This document shows positions 43,834 through 55,200 of a DNA stretch of 64,000 nt, in pieces. The stretch's first letter is position 1. Each line of letters opens with the position of its first letter. Origin of the DNA: Ustilaginoidea virens (taxonomy: Eukaryota; Ascomycota; Sordariomycetes; Hypocreales; Clavicipitaceae). A model generated the notes under the pieces. That model made no database searches. It saw only the letters and a program-made list of their open reading frames with translations, and was not told where the DNA came from. A program made the translations under genes and the position numbers. The stretch is from positions 5,456,001 through 5,520,000 of the forward strand of contig NC_057318.1 of NCBI RefSeq assembly GCF_000687475.1, in the 5' to 3' direction.

Positions 43834-46800
43834 CTATACGGAGCCTGCAAGGTGGGGGGAAATGCCGTTAATAACTGTTACCCATCTATTGGTGCTAGAA
43901 CCACTCACCAGAACTTCCTTCGCATTGCAAATTCTCCAAGCCAGTTTCCGAACATTCCCATCAGCCAAGACCACGGCGGGGGCAAATTCAATACCAAATA
44001 TTTCGCGAATGGCGTACACAATTCGCTTCGCATACTTGCCATCCCGCTCCACATGGCTGCCAAAGGGTTCATCAACGCTGCTTGGAGCAATGTCGGGATC
44101 TCTATCGAGACAGTTTTGCACGACGGGGAGAATCGCGGACTCGACGGCTTGCGCGTACGAAGCTTTGGATTCCAAGCTTACATAGTCCCCGGAATACTGC
44201 GAAATGCGAATCTCAAACGGCTCTGAGATGGCCATGACGTTGTGCTTGCCGTTGTGGTGGTACCGGAACTCGAACACACCTTGGGTCCACCACAGTTTAT
44301 CCCCCTGGAACAAGACTTGACCCTCAACCATGCCCGGCTCGGAAGGGTCGCCCTTGGGCGATGGATGCTCCGAGCTAATGATGCTGCTATCCGCCGTCAA
44401 TGCATCATAGCAACCTTCGTTGGTAGGGGCCCAGCGTCCAAGCGAGGGGACCTCGGTCGTGTCCCTTGAGCGGTTATCCGTCACCATGTACAATCCGATC
44501 CAGTCGCTTTTGCTGTGGTTCGCCGGCGCTCTCCAGTTCACTTTAAGCGGTGCTCCATACTCATAAACCATGGTCTTGACCGGCTTAGGAAACCGGCCGC
44601 TGAGGCTCTCTTTCCCTGTGGCACGATCGTTGATGGAGGACTGCTGCAGCTGAGTGCCGTCAATGAGAAGCGAGTACAGTTTCGAGTCAAAGCCCGTGAG
44701 GTCGGGGGATATCTTTGTGAGCGTAAGACGGGCTGGAGCAATGTTGAAGAGTGCCGAGGTATCCCGCACAATACTTTTGACCCCGGATGCGAACTTGGGA
44801 CGGGCACTGTCGATAAAGTCCTCCACAAACTGGGTGGTCTCGTCCATGACCTTGTCGACGCTCTCTTGCCAGCCCTTGATGGGGACGGGGAGCGAGCGCT
44901 TGATGAACTTGGTCAGGCCAGCGTCCCCGCGAAGACCTCTGCCGTACACTTTTTGCATGTGCGGTCTTTCAATGTAGGAAATGTAAAACAGGGTCAGCAG
45001 CTGCGTGACAATGGCCATGATGAAAATGGACCTGCTCCAAGTGATGAGGGCTCCGCCCCAGACCCCAGCCGTTCCGAAAATTCTCTCGGGATTGTTGAGG
45101 AATCGGTAGATGGAGGTGTATGTGAGCTTGGCCTTTTGATCCCAAAAGAAGTCGCCACAAAACCAGCCAAACTCGCCGAGGGACTCGTACACGCTCAGAG
45201 CAGTCCACAATTGCAGAGCAATCAAGCCGCCACCGAGAACATGCTTGAGGAGCGCCAGGCCGTAGTTCCAATCCTGCGGGAGGGAATACATCTTGTAGCA
45301 CGCAGCGACAAAGGAAGCATTGCACATGATCATGCTGATATGGTGCATGCCCTTCCATTGCCGCCACGCTTCGCCCGCGCTTTCGCCATACTTGAGGAAG
45401 TGACGAGTCCACATCTTGGTCTTGGACTGTCTGTCGAGAATAATACCCAATCCCAAGTGGTACCATGCACGCCACAGTAGCGCGTGAGCTACGAAGAAGG
45501 CTTGCCACACTGGCGACTTTGGGGTTGCCAGGGCAAGAAGGGCTACGTACAACGGCAAAAGAACGACGACGGAATCGGGGACTCTGAAAAGATCCATGTT
45601 TCGGAATCCAACCATGTTGTGAACGGGGATCAGTGATTCTTGCGGGGATGTGGGACCAGTAGCCAGGCGGTCGTCGGAGCTGCTGTCAACCACGTCGAGA
45701 CTCTCCGTAGGATCACTTTGAAGTCGGGATAGGTCTCTCCTTCTCGGAAGAGGGGGGTTATACGTCTTTTCGATGTGAGGGTTCTCCACAGTCACGAGGA
45801 AGGCGAACTGGGCCGCGTGGGCGACTATGGAGATGAAGAGGACCTCGTAGCTGGCGGCCATCATAGAAATGCCGTAGTATCCGGCATAACCGATTGAGTA
45901 CATGGGATGAGGTGCCATCTCGAACACGCCGTCAAACGTCAGGTCCTGGTCGATGAGATAGAAAAAGTCACCCCAGTACCAAGCAAAGTCCTTGACAACC
46001 CTGTGAGCATCCAACTTGACCCACAGATTAAATCCGACCAGGGCAATGCCCGTTGCCCAGCGAGCGATTCCAATAAGAGCGTGTTCCCCTTGAGGGGTAC
46101 GGCCACACACAATAGCAAAGAGGCAATATGACACGAAATCACACATTAGGATCAAGTCGACAAATCGTCGAAAGACTAGCCATGTGTTGTACTCGAGTGG
46201 CGCGTCTTCAAACTTGTAGTCTTCTGGTATCTTGGCCTCGAGTTCTCGTTTGATCAGGTTGTAAAGCCAGGGCCGGGGATTTTGTCCGGTTTTCGGGTCC
46301 TCAAAGAGCTTCCAGCGCTTGGCCCAGGTGATGAGACGACGATGGTGCGATTGAACGTGTAGCAGGACGCCGATGCCAATATTGTAGCAACCTCGCCAGA
46401 ATAAAAAGGTCAGGGCAAAGACGAATCGCTTCCATTCCGCTGGCAACAAGTATGCGGTTGCAATCATGGAAGCTAATATGGCGAGGACAATGGCGTCGGA
46501 GAGGTTCTTGGGCTGTCGAGGGTCCAACAGTTGCGAGACCATGTCGTGCGTGGTGGGCACAACGAAGACTGCCGAGTCAGAGAGACAGCTTGTTAGTTTC
46601 AACCTGCTCTCTCGGGTTGGCCATTCAACAGGTTATCCCAGACAATCGCTCACCTGTGCCATCTGGAGTTCGTCCATATGTCTTGGACCCCCGCTTGATC
46701 TTGGCATGACCAGATCCGTGATCGGATCCATGCTCAGATTCCAGGTTTTCTCCTGAAGTGGGTAGAGGAGAAGAGTCCGTGGTATGCCTCTGGCGGAGCT

Positions 46801-46837
46801 CAGACGCTTCCGCGTCAATGCCACCCGTTTTGCTCAT
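43834..46837 (-). CDS. CHO2: Phosphatidylethanolamine N-methyltransferase
   Basis: There are two exons, 46837-46654 and 46568-43834, separated by an 85-bp intron (GTGAGC to CGGCAG) that splits a Val codon. The product is 972 residues, the usual size for filamentous-fungal Cho2. Exon 1 gives [18 protein letters not shown], a disordered leader, and [10 protein letters not shown]. Exon 2 continues [25 protein letters not shown], typical of the family. Multiple hydrophobic helices form two PEMT-like halves, each ending with a motif of the [10 protein letters not shown] / [10 protein letters not shown] type. A C-terminal soluble beta-rich domain follows. Cho2 catalyses the first S-adenosylmethionine-dependent methylation of phosphatidylethanolamine on the route to phosphatidylcholine, in the endoplasmic reticulum. 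Three CACGTG boxes lie 226-612 bp upstream. Confidence 0.96.
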
Positions 46838-48226
46838 GACTCGAATGGGCACTTGGAGAAAGCGGCTACCAGAGCATGAGAAGGTTTATTGCTCGACGAG
46901 AACAGAGCGGGAAACCGGGAACGGCATGAGATGAGGGGCAAAGCGGGATAAGGAGAGAAGAATGTGGGTTTTCTGTCACTCCAACTCTCCATACGACAGA
47001 CAGGTGGGTTAGGTGGTTATTTTATCGGCACAACGCCTCAGATAAACGCTGGAGAAGCTGCTCACGTGCGAACCGCTACCGAACCCGTGACAATCGTGGA
47101 CACCTAGCTGCTGCCAGGAGTTTAGTGTCTGCGCAGTTCTGGATCCCAGGCCTCTCGTCTAAATCCGTCCATACTTCCAACTTACAAGTTACCACAAGAT
47201 GGCGTGCAACCAAGGACGAAGGTTTTTAAATTATGCGAGTGTGGCACTCCAGGTGCTAGCGATTTAATCGATGGCTGAAGAATCGACATTGCTCGTGGTT
47301 GATGCTGCCCCGGATAGGCCTTGGAAGGCCACGTGCGTCAAGTGAGGGTTTGGACTTTTTGTCCTATGTATTCAATTGTGCAATTGAAGGTCAACGGTTG
47401 GGAAGCCACAAACTCGGAGCTCGGATAATGCACTCGCTGTCAATGCAACACGTGAAGCCTGGTGCCAGCGAATCATGCTTGCAGCGGGCCAGCGGCAGTC
47501 CAGGCATAAACTTCTGCAGGGGCAACACAACCTACCTGATGTTCACCGCTCAATACCAGGTAGGAGGTACCTAAGGCAAAGCGGTGAGTTGTGACTTACA
47601 CAAGTCGTCAACCTTGCAAAACGCAACGGGTACAAGAGCATTAGTAAGTTTTGGTAGTGCGTAGTGCATAGTACGTGCTTTGGTTGGCTTGGCTGGGTCT
47701 GATGGTGTGGCGGCTGTGGCCTTACGAGCATGGGGCTACACCAACCAATTGGAAAATTGCAGTCACCTGTACATGGCATAGTAGCATTGAAACAAGCTAA
47801 GAAAAGAATTGACCCCTTCCCTTGCGAATTCGGCTCTTTCCACAATCAACAGTCCCGTGGCTTTACTACCAGGTAGAAGGCACCTCCAGCGGGACATTGC
47901 TTGGCACACGGAGTACATCTACTCGCCGAGTAAGAAGATTTCCCAAGCGGATTGAAAACGTCGTAGCCAACCAGATAGGTATACATCCACCCCGCTCTTC
48001 TGTTTAGGGCTCTCTGCGTACAGCTTCCGCGTCCTGACCTGAGGTAGTCTATGCATAGGAGCTAGGAATCATTCGAACTTTTTTAGCTACTTAGTTTGGG
48101 AAGCAAAATGAACATTTTTTTACGAACGACCGAGACCAAATTTTGACGGCTTCTGAACATAAACCGTAAATAAACATGCTTTAACCCCAAATCCCTATAC
48201 CCTGAAAGAAGGGAAAAAAATGAAAC
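46838..48226. other. 1.4-kb intergenic region, CHO2 promoter side
   Basis: It holds the CHO2 upstream region and the eIF3g 3' side. It contains three CACGTG boxes, a GGTACC-type site with an 8-bp TCACCGCT/AGCGGTGA inverted repeat around it (about 47542-47590), and a CACGGAGTA motif near 47908. No gene is supported. Confidence 0.6.
47063..47454. promoter_or_regulatory. Three CACGTG E-boxes upstream of CHO2
   Basis: CACGTG occurs at 47063-47068, 47330-47335 and 47449-47454. In yeast, CHO2 is activated by bHLH factors at a CANNTG-type site. These palindromes are candidate bHLH sites, but binding is inferred only from sequence and they lie at varied distances. Confidence 0.4.
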
Positions 48227-49249
48227 CTACTGGGCCTTCTTGGCAAACTCGACTCTGAGGATGAGATGCTTGAAACCGAATCCATCCATCTTGTTGCAAG
48301 CCTTGACCGCATCATCGCGGTCTGCGAAGCTGATGAAAGCGAATCCCTTGGCCATCCCTGTTTCCCTGTCCTTGGCAAGAAAAACTCTGGTGACTCTTCC
48401 GAACCGCTCAAACATATCCCGCAACTCTCCTTCCTCCGCCATTTCCGAGACCTACGTTCGCAGTCAGTTATGGAATGCCGGCCCGCATACTGTTCCGTGC
48501 AATGGCTTACGTTGGTGACACGCAGAGTGGCGAAATCGTCTCTTTCCCCAAACTTGGAGCCTCCCATCCGTTCGCCGGCAGCCCCAGCACGATCCCCTCG
48601 GAGAGCAGGAGGAACATAAGAGCCCTTCTTGGCGCCACCGGCACCGGCACCTGAGGCTCCAGGCTCCTCTCCCCCACCAGCTGCGGCGTCTGCGGCAGCA
48701 GTCTCTCCGATAGGGGCCATGGTATCCTTGTAAGGACATCTGGCTGTGAAATGCTCCCCGTTGCAGATACGGCACTTGACCTTCTTGTCCTTGAGTTTGT
48801 CCTTCATCGATTGGGAGTTGGGGTCCTGACTGTCGTCCTTGGCATCCTTGCGCCAGTTGATGCTTGGCCGGAAGATGATGTTCTCACCAACGGATGTGGT
48901 GTCGGGGGCAGGTCCAGCACCATCCTTTGCGCTGAGACCGAATTTTGACCAAGTTTTGCGGTCCGCGACTCGAGGATTCACGGTTTCCTTGTGTGTGACA
49001 TAACGGACACGACGGGTCGTCTTCACTTTCTGTCCCTGATCGTTGTATCGGAATGTGATGATGGTTTTGGTTCCGTCCTTGTTGGAGATGGTCTGTGGTG
49101 GTGGTAGGTCGATGGACGGCTCCTCGATATCATCATCGTCGGCCCAGTCATGCCTAATGGTTGTTTGTGGTGGTGGGGTCAGCTCGTTTGACGGAACCTG
49201 GCAATGCGTCGTCGACTCACTTGGGCTTGGGCGGCGCAGGGGTAGCCAT
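48227..49249 (-). CDS. TIF35: Translation initiation factor eIF3 subunit g
   Basis: There are three exons: 49249-49221 (29 nt), 49153-48511 and 48451-48227. The introns are 67 bp (GTGAGT to ATTAG) and 59 bp (GTAAGC to CGTAG). The joined frame gives 298 residues, close to fungal eIF3g. The protein begins [18 protein letters not shown]. It has the eIF3g N-terminal domain ([21 protein letters not shown], then [17 protein letters not shown]) and a CCHC zinc-binding segment [14 protein letters not shown] Gly/Ala-rich linker with SYVPPALRG and a C-terminal RRM follow (LRVTNVSE as RNP2, KGFAFISF as RNP1). eIF3g is part of the eIF3 complex that promotes scanning and ribosome recruitment in the cytosol. 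It is divergent from the CYSTM gene. Confidence 0.95.
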
Positions 49250-50186
49250 TCTTTACTTTTGCTCTGCGACTTGTATGAAGCGGTATAAAGAGACCTCTGA
49301 TGGCTTTGAGAGTAGCACCGGTCGGTTTTGCGACAGAGAGTGGCGGCTTGGTCCTTGCAATGGTGAGATTTCTCTTGCAGTCACGAATTTCAACTTTTCG
49401 TGCGAATATTGGTCTACCGTGGGGCAAGGCCAGGCCGAGCCACACTGGGCAGATGTGGCTTGTCAACGCCACGTGATTGGCAAAGTAGCTCGCTGCCGAA
49501 TGAAAATGAAAGCAAAATAACGACAAACAAAGTTGACACTATCCATCGCTGTTCATTCTTTCTACGGTCTACGGTGATGATTTCGCAATTATTACAAATG
49601 CGGGGGCCGAGATTCGAAGAAGGATTTTCTCAAACACTCTTGGTTGTCGCGACAGCGTAAAATAGTAAAATAAAATAATCTTTGTTCCGCAGTTGTGCGG
49701 AGCAAAGTCCCATTTGAAAGGAGCTTTGTTGTATTTCAAAGGCTTCCGGGAAATGACGGATTATTAGCATCCACCAAAAGTCGAAAGTTTCGAATTTAAA
49801 AAAAAAAAAAAAAAGGTTCGAGTCGGTGGCGTCGCGACGGCATCTCTTTCCGGCCAGTGACTCCTTGATTCCACCCACCAGAATACAAAGGTTCAGTAGC
49901 CAAGCGTGGCGCAGCAGCCGCAAGCCTCACAAGTCTTACGTACGGGTACGACGAAAGCGAGAAGTCCTTGGTTGGAACTTGGAAGGCCCTACTTGGCGCC
50001 GAGGAAAGTCCTGTGACACGTCGACCCAACTCCATCCAAGGCTTCGAAAACTCAAAAACCCGTATTTTACCTCTCCGATGCGCACTTTGCTCGCATTGCA
50101 ACCGCATATCGCAACTCCTGATTCCTTCAAAAAGGCTCCTTGTCCTCGCCTTCCCACCCTCGACACCTGATCCATCGTCTTTCGCC
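49250..50186. other. Divergent promoter region between eIF3g and CYSTM gene
   Basis: These 937 bp serve both genes. A CACGTG lies at 49470-49475, and an A16 homopolymer near 49799-49814. A TCGCC sequence precedes the CYSTM ATG. No gene is seen. Confidence 0.6.
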
Positions 50187-50603
50187 ATGGCTACCAAGGG
50201 TGAAGGACCTCCCCCCTACGCCGGATCTCCGCCACCGCTGGCTCCCAAACCCACGTATGACGGCTCACCAGCGGCGTTCCCTGGCAGCCAGCAAGGCTTT
50301 CAACCTCCGGCTCAGCAACAGCCTTACAATCAACCACAGCAGCAGCAAAGCTACTATCAGCCAGGGCCGCAGATGGGTTACCCCAACCAGCACCAAGGAC
50401 CTTATCCTGCGGGCCAAGGTCCATATCCTCCGCAAGGACAATACGGGCCTCCTCAGGGACAGTATGGACCCCCTCAGGGCCAATACGGTCCAGGCTACGG
50501 TCCTGGCTATGTTCCACAAGAGCGACGAGATAATAAGTCGGGCATCATGACTGGTTTAATGGCTGGTTTGGCGTGCTGCTGTTGTTTGGACTGTCTTTTC
50601 TAG
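50187..50603 (+). CDS. CYSTM-family tail-anchored Cys-rich protein
   Basis: This single-exon gene encodes 138 residues; the start ATG has an A at -3 position equivalent context (CGCCATGGC). The N-terminal two thirds are Pro/Gln/Tyr-rich and disordered, with three PPQGQYG-type repeats near residues 80-105. The C-terminus is a short hydrophobic Cys-rich segment (GLMAGLACCCCLDCLF), the hallmark of CYSTM proteins such as yeast Ydl012c-type proteins. These are thought to sit at membranes via the Cys-rich tail, which is often palmitoylated, and to act in stress or metal tolerance. The role here is inferred. It is divergently transcribed from eIF3g. Confidence 0.85.
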   Translation: MATKGEGPPPYAGSPPPLAPKPTYDGSPAAFPGSQQGFQPPAQQQPYNQPQQQQSYYQPGPQMGYPNQHQGPYPAGQGPYPPQGQYGPPQGQYGPPQGQYGPGYGPGYVPQERRDNKSGIMTGLMAGLACCCCLDCLF

Positions 50604-52293
50604 GATGCTGAACCACAAGCCCTCGTTCGCCCTGGGGCAAAGTGTATGTGGGAAAATGTATGGCAAACCATCCAGGGCATAAAAACACGAGCGCACCACC
50701 ATTGCCTCTCCACCTTCTTGACCCTCTTACAACCGGAGACGGTCGACGGGCGGCTCGGGACATGTTTCTCGTCGTCTTTTGATCAATCGCCGCGAATCGT
50801 TCTTATTATATCATAGTCGGAAGGAACTGGATGATTTGCACCCCTGGCTTGTCTGGCTTGCATCTTGCCAACACCCCTTCTCCGGCAAGGCGTTGGAAAG
50901 GGAGTTTTCATGCGTGCTTCTGCATGACATTACCTGTGCGAGTAGCTCTAGCTCAACATTGTTCTAGGTAGGAGGGTACTGCCGCGTAATCAAAAGACTT
51001 TGTTTCGTAGCGAGGTGCTGGTGCAAGGGAGCCTTTTTTGTGATTTGGAATGGATGTTGAGAATGCCGAGGTTGGGGTCATGAAACAATCAACCTTGGAT
51101 AGAGAGGGGCTGCTAGCAAGTTTCATTGGCCGCCGAAAGCTGATGGAAGTTGCTGGATCATCCCAGTGCCTGACTGGAGGCTCCTGACTGGAGGCTCCTG
51201 ACTGGAGGCTCCTGACTGGAGGCTCCTGAGGCCTTCAAGTGCTCAAGCCAGTCAGTTAGAGTATGCCTGGCATCAATTATTATTGATGGAAACAGGCGCT
51301 AGTGGCCCGCTGTAGGATCGACGAGGGCCTCAAGCAACAGAGCGTCTGGTGCCACGTGTCAGACGCTGGCCAGGGCGCTTCCATTGCTGTGACCGCTCGA
51401 TCAGGAACAAATGAACAAATGAAAAAAATCAAATGATGGGGACCGGTAGCCGCCGGCGGCCTCTTGACCCTCGGACGACACATACGGAGTACACAGTATC
51501 AATTGTCTCGTCCGTTTGTCAGTGGCCAGGTTCCTTCAATGGTTCCCCACATGCCCAGTCAGGCACTCCCAGAGTCCCAGGCGCCTCCCAGGCACCTCCC
51601 CTCCCAGGCGCTACTCCGGAGTCTGGGCTCCGCAGGTGCCTGTAGCACGTAGGTGATGCGCTGCTAGATGCTGCTGTGGTACCTGGGGCGTATCGACACC
51701 AAACGTCATTGGCCGCTTGCCAGTTCAAACTGAACAAAGTCCAAGCCTCTAGCGTCATCGTGCCTTTTGTTGCAACCAGACACGGCCGGCCCTGGCCGTA
51801 CTACACACTCTCTACTCAGATCTGGGCCATTCCTTGCAAGCGTGCCGATTCATGACGCACCAGACCAGACTTTGTTGTCTGGTGCACTACACTACTCCGC
51901 ACTGGCACGCTTCACTACTACATGTACCTAACCTACCTGTATCCAACCAGCTGGTGCCTCTCCCCTCGTTGCCTCGCCTCCTGTTACTTGCCCCCAGCTC
52001 CCTTCATGTCTCGGCCCTCGTTTCATATTGTTCTTCCTTGACTTGTCGGTCGTCGACCAGACCTTCTGTCTCCATGGAATCGCACTGTCACGTCCTTTAT
52101 TTTTGCCGTGCGCTTTATGAATTTTAACTATTTTTGCAACTCCTGGATTGCCCTTCATCATTCCCTCATCAATCGACCTGACGACCGCCTCGCCCCTTGC
52201 GCCCGCCGAGGCAGCATACATTAAACCTCGAATTCCTACAACGGCAGCCGTCGTGGAAGACTGGCACGTAGGCTGCCAAGCTCCCGACTAACC
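50604..52293. other. 1.7-kb intergenic region upstream of CSC1-like gene
   Basis: It contains the 3' side of the CYSTM gene, a 14-bp minisatellite (51171-51226), a TACGGAGTA motif (51483-51491) and the pyrimidine-rich promoter of the CSC1-like gene (51940-52060). No coding frame is convincing. Confidence 0.6.
51171..51226. repeat. 14-bp tandem repeat (TGACTGGAGGCTCC)
   Basis: Four exact consecutive copies, noncoding. Confidence 0.9.
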
Positions 52294-55200
52294 ATGTCGT
52301 CTCCTATTCCAGAAGGATCGGAATTGAGTCACCGGATTTGGTCCGCTGCGTCGCAACATGTAGCGGTTTTTGCTAGAGCTACCAGCACGTCGTCGTTGCC
52401 GTCGCCGTCGCCGACATCGCCGGCGAATCCTAACGACAAGCAAGGTCTGGGAATTGTCAACTTTTTGACAGCCCTGGGCGTGGCCGTAGCGATTTTTTCT
52501 GCTCAACTTACCTTGTTTGCCCTTTTGAGAAACAAATTGGCAAGAATTTTGTATGAAACGGCGAAATCCCCTGCTCCACTTGTGCTTGGTTTGCTAACTT
52601 GCAGCTTCTTGTCTAGTAAGCCCAAAACATATCTTGTTCCCGAGCGAGAGCGTACTGATTCACCACCGAGAAACCTCATTCCTATGATTCGAACACTGGT
52701 CCTCTATCGTGATCGTGATGTCATCAACAAGTGTGGTCTGGACGCCTATTTCTTCCTCCGGTATCTCAAGACGCTCCTCGTCATATTCATACCCATTTGC
52801 CTAGTCGTGCTGCCGATTTTGATACCCATCAACTACGTCGGAGGCAGAGGCCATAACATCGACTTTGATGGGAGAAACAGGTCCAGTTCCGCTCAATCTA
52901 GTCAAACTCCCACAGGCCTCGACACCCTCGCCTGGGGTAATATTAGCCCACAAAAGACAAGTCGATACACTGCCCATCTCGTCATGGCCATCTTGGTTGT
53001 CATATGGGTTTGCACCGTCTTCTTCTTCGAGCTGAGAGTTTACATCAAAATTCGCCAGGATTATCTCACCAGTGCCGAACATCGTCTCAGAGCGTCTGCT
53101 ACCACTGTGCTCGTCAACTCGATCCCGAAGAAGTGGCTCTCAGAAGAGGCGCTTCGCGGACTGTTTGATGTTTTCCCGGGAGGGATTAGAAACATCTGGT
53201 TGAACAGGGACCTGACCTTGCTTCTGGATAAGATCTCTCACCGAGACAACATACATAAGCAGCTCGAATCCGCCGAGACGGAGCTCATCCAGACTGTCAA
53301 GAAGGCACAGTTGAAGCAGCAAAAGGCGCAGGAGAAAAAAACTCGTCGGACGCTCCATCTCGGTGCGCTGACGAAAAAAGAACAGGCTGCTCGAGATGCG
53401 GAAAAGGATGCCGAAGCCGATCGCTCAGCTCGTGTCGAGTCAGGTACTGATGCCGGGCAGAGTCAAGACGTCCCCCACACCATTGACGCCGGTGTTCGCG
53501 AATCCCGCATGGACAGCCGGGGCAGGGACCACAGTCGGGAACACTCATCAAAGAGTACTGAAGAGCGCTCAACTCCCCTTCGTACGGTTGGTGCTGGTTT
53601 GAAAGGCGTAGCTGGAGCGGCCGGGAAGGCGAGCCGAGGTTTGAATGACGCCATTGCGACAAGCAATGGATTTATGGAATTGAATCCAGCAGCGCCAGTG
53701 TCTCACAACCAGAATACCTCCTCCCCGCCCGCCGTCAACTCGCTAGATATGCCACGGAGCAACTCTCCCGAAGGCTCGCTGCTCACTGCCAGCTCTCAGA
53801 AGGCGACTAAGAGACCGCACGGTGCAGGACACAGCATGGAGAACACCGTTCGAAAACTAGACAACATTGAAGACATGTATGTGAACGAGAGCCCCAAATT
53901 CTGGCAGTTTTGGAAGCCGCCTCCCGGTTCCTATGCCTCGCCCGTGCCACAGGGTGACGGAGCAGCGTCGGATGATGCCAAGGATGCTTCCGTTTGGAAG
54001 CAGCTGAAAAATGCCGTGCCATTTCTAGGCTCGAAGGAGGAAGAGTTCAAATACGATGAGGCTTACGAGTCGGAATACAAGATTGACATGGATACGGATG
54101 CCGTCTGGACAAGATACATCAAAAAGGGCAGACGGCCTACGCATCGCCTTCCTCTCTTCGGCGTCGACTGGTTATTTGGAGTACCCCTCATCTCAAAAAA
54201 GGTCGATACAATATACTGGTGTCGACAAGAACTTGCCCGGCTCAATCTGGAGATTGAAGTAGATCAGAAACACCCTGAAAGATTTCCCCTGATGAATTCC
54301 GCCTTCATCCAGTTCAACCATCAGATTGCCGCTCACATGGCTTGCCAAAGCATCATTCACCACTTACCAAAGCACATGGCTCCCCGCATGAACGAGATCT
54401 CGCCTCGTGATGTACAGTGGGGCAACATGGCAATCGGTTGGTGGCAGGAATGGGTTCGGACCTTTGTAGTGGTCGCCATTGTCATGGCCATGTGCATCTT
54501 GTGGAGTGTTCCTGTGGGTTGGACTGCTGCTCTCGGCCAAGCAGATTCCCTTCTCAGGACTGGTGACTGGTTCAAGAGTATCGAAAAAAGCAAGGCATTG
54601 GCGAACATTGTCAAAGCCATCTCGGGAGTCCTGCCAGCAGCGATTCTGGCACTCTTGCTTTTCCTAGTTCCTCTAATATTCGGCTTTTTGGCCGGCTTTC
54701 AAGGCGCCAAGACTGGTTCTCAAAAGTCGGAGTTCGTCCAGATATATTACTTCGTCTTCCTCTTCGTACAAGTCTTCTTGGTTGTCTCGATTGCGTCCTT
54801 TGTCTTCAAAACTCTGGGCCAATTCGTGGACAATGTCAAGGAGCTGTCCAGTGTGACGTACGTCCTCAATATTCTCGCAAAGAACCTTCCGTCTGCTGCC
54901 ATCTACTTTTTCTCCTACATGATTCTGCAAGCTCTCTCAACTAGTTCCGGTACTCTACTGCAGGTCGGCACCTTGTTTATGTGGTTCATCATGGCACCTG
55001 TGTTGGACAGCACGGCGAGAAACAAATGGACGAGGAACACTTCTCTCAACCAAGTCAACTGGGGCGCTGTTTTCCCCGTTTACACCAACTTTGCTTGCAT
55101 CGGTATAATTTACTGCGTGATTGCGCCCTTGATTTCCATCTTTGCAGTCATCACGTTCAGCTTGCTTTGGCTGGCACAGAGGTACGCGATGCTGTATGTC

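Noticed and set aside
44515..45480. 321-codon plus-strand frame within CHO2
   Set aside because: Antisense shadow; CHO2 on the minus strand has clear family identity.
49816..49826. GGTTCGAGTC resembling a tRNA T-loop
   Set aside because: No acceptor stem, D-arm or anticodon arm can be placed around it.
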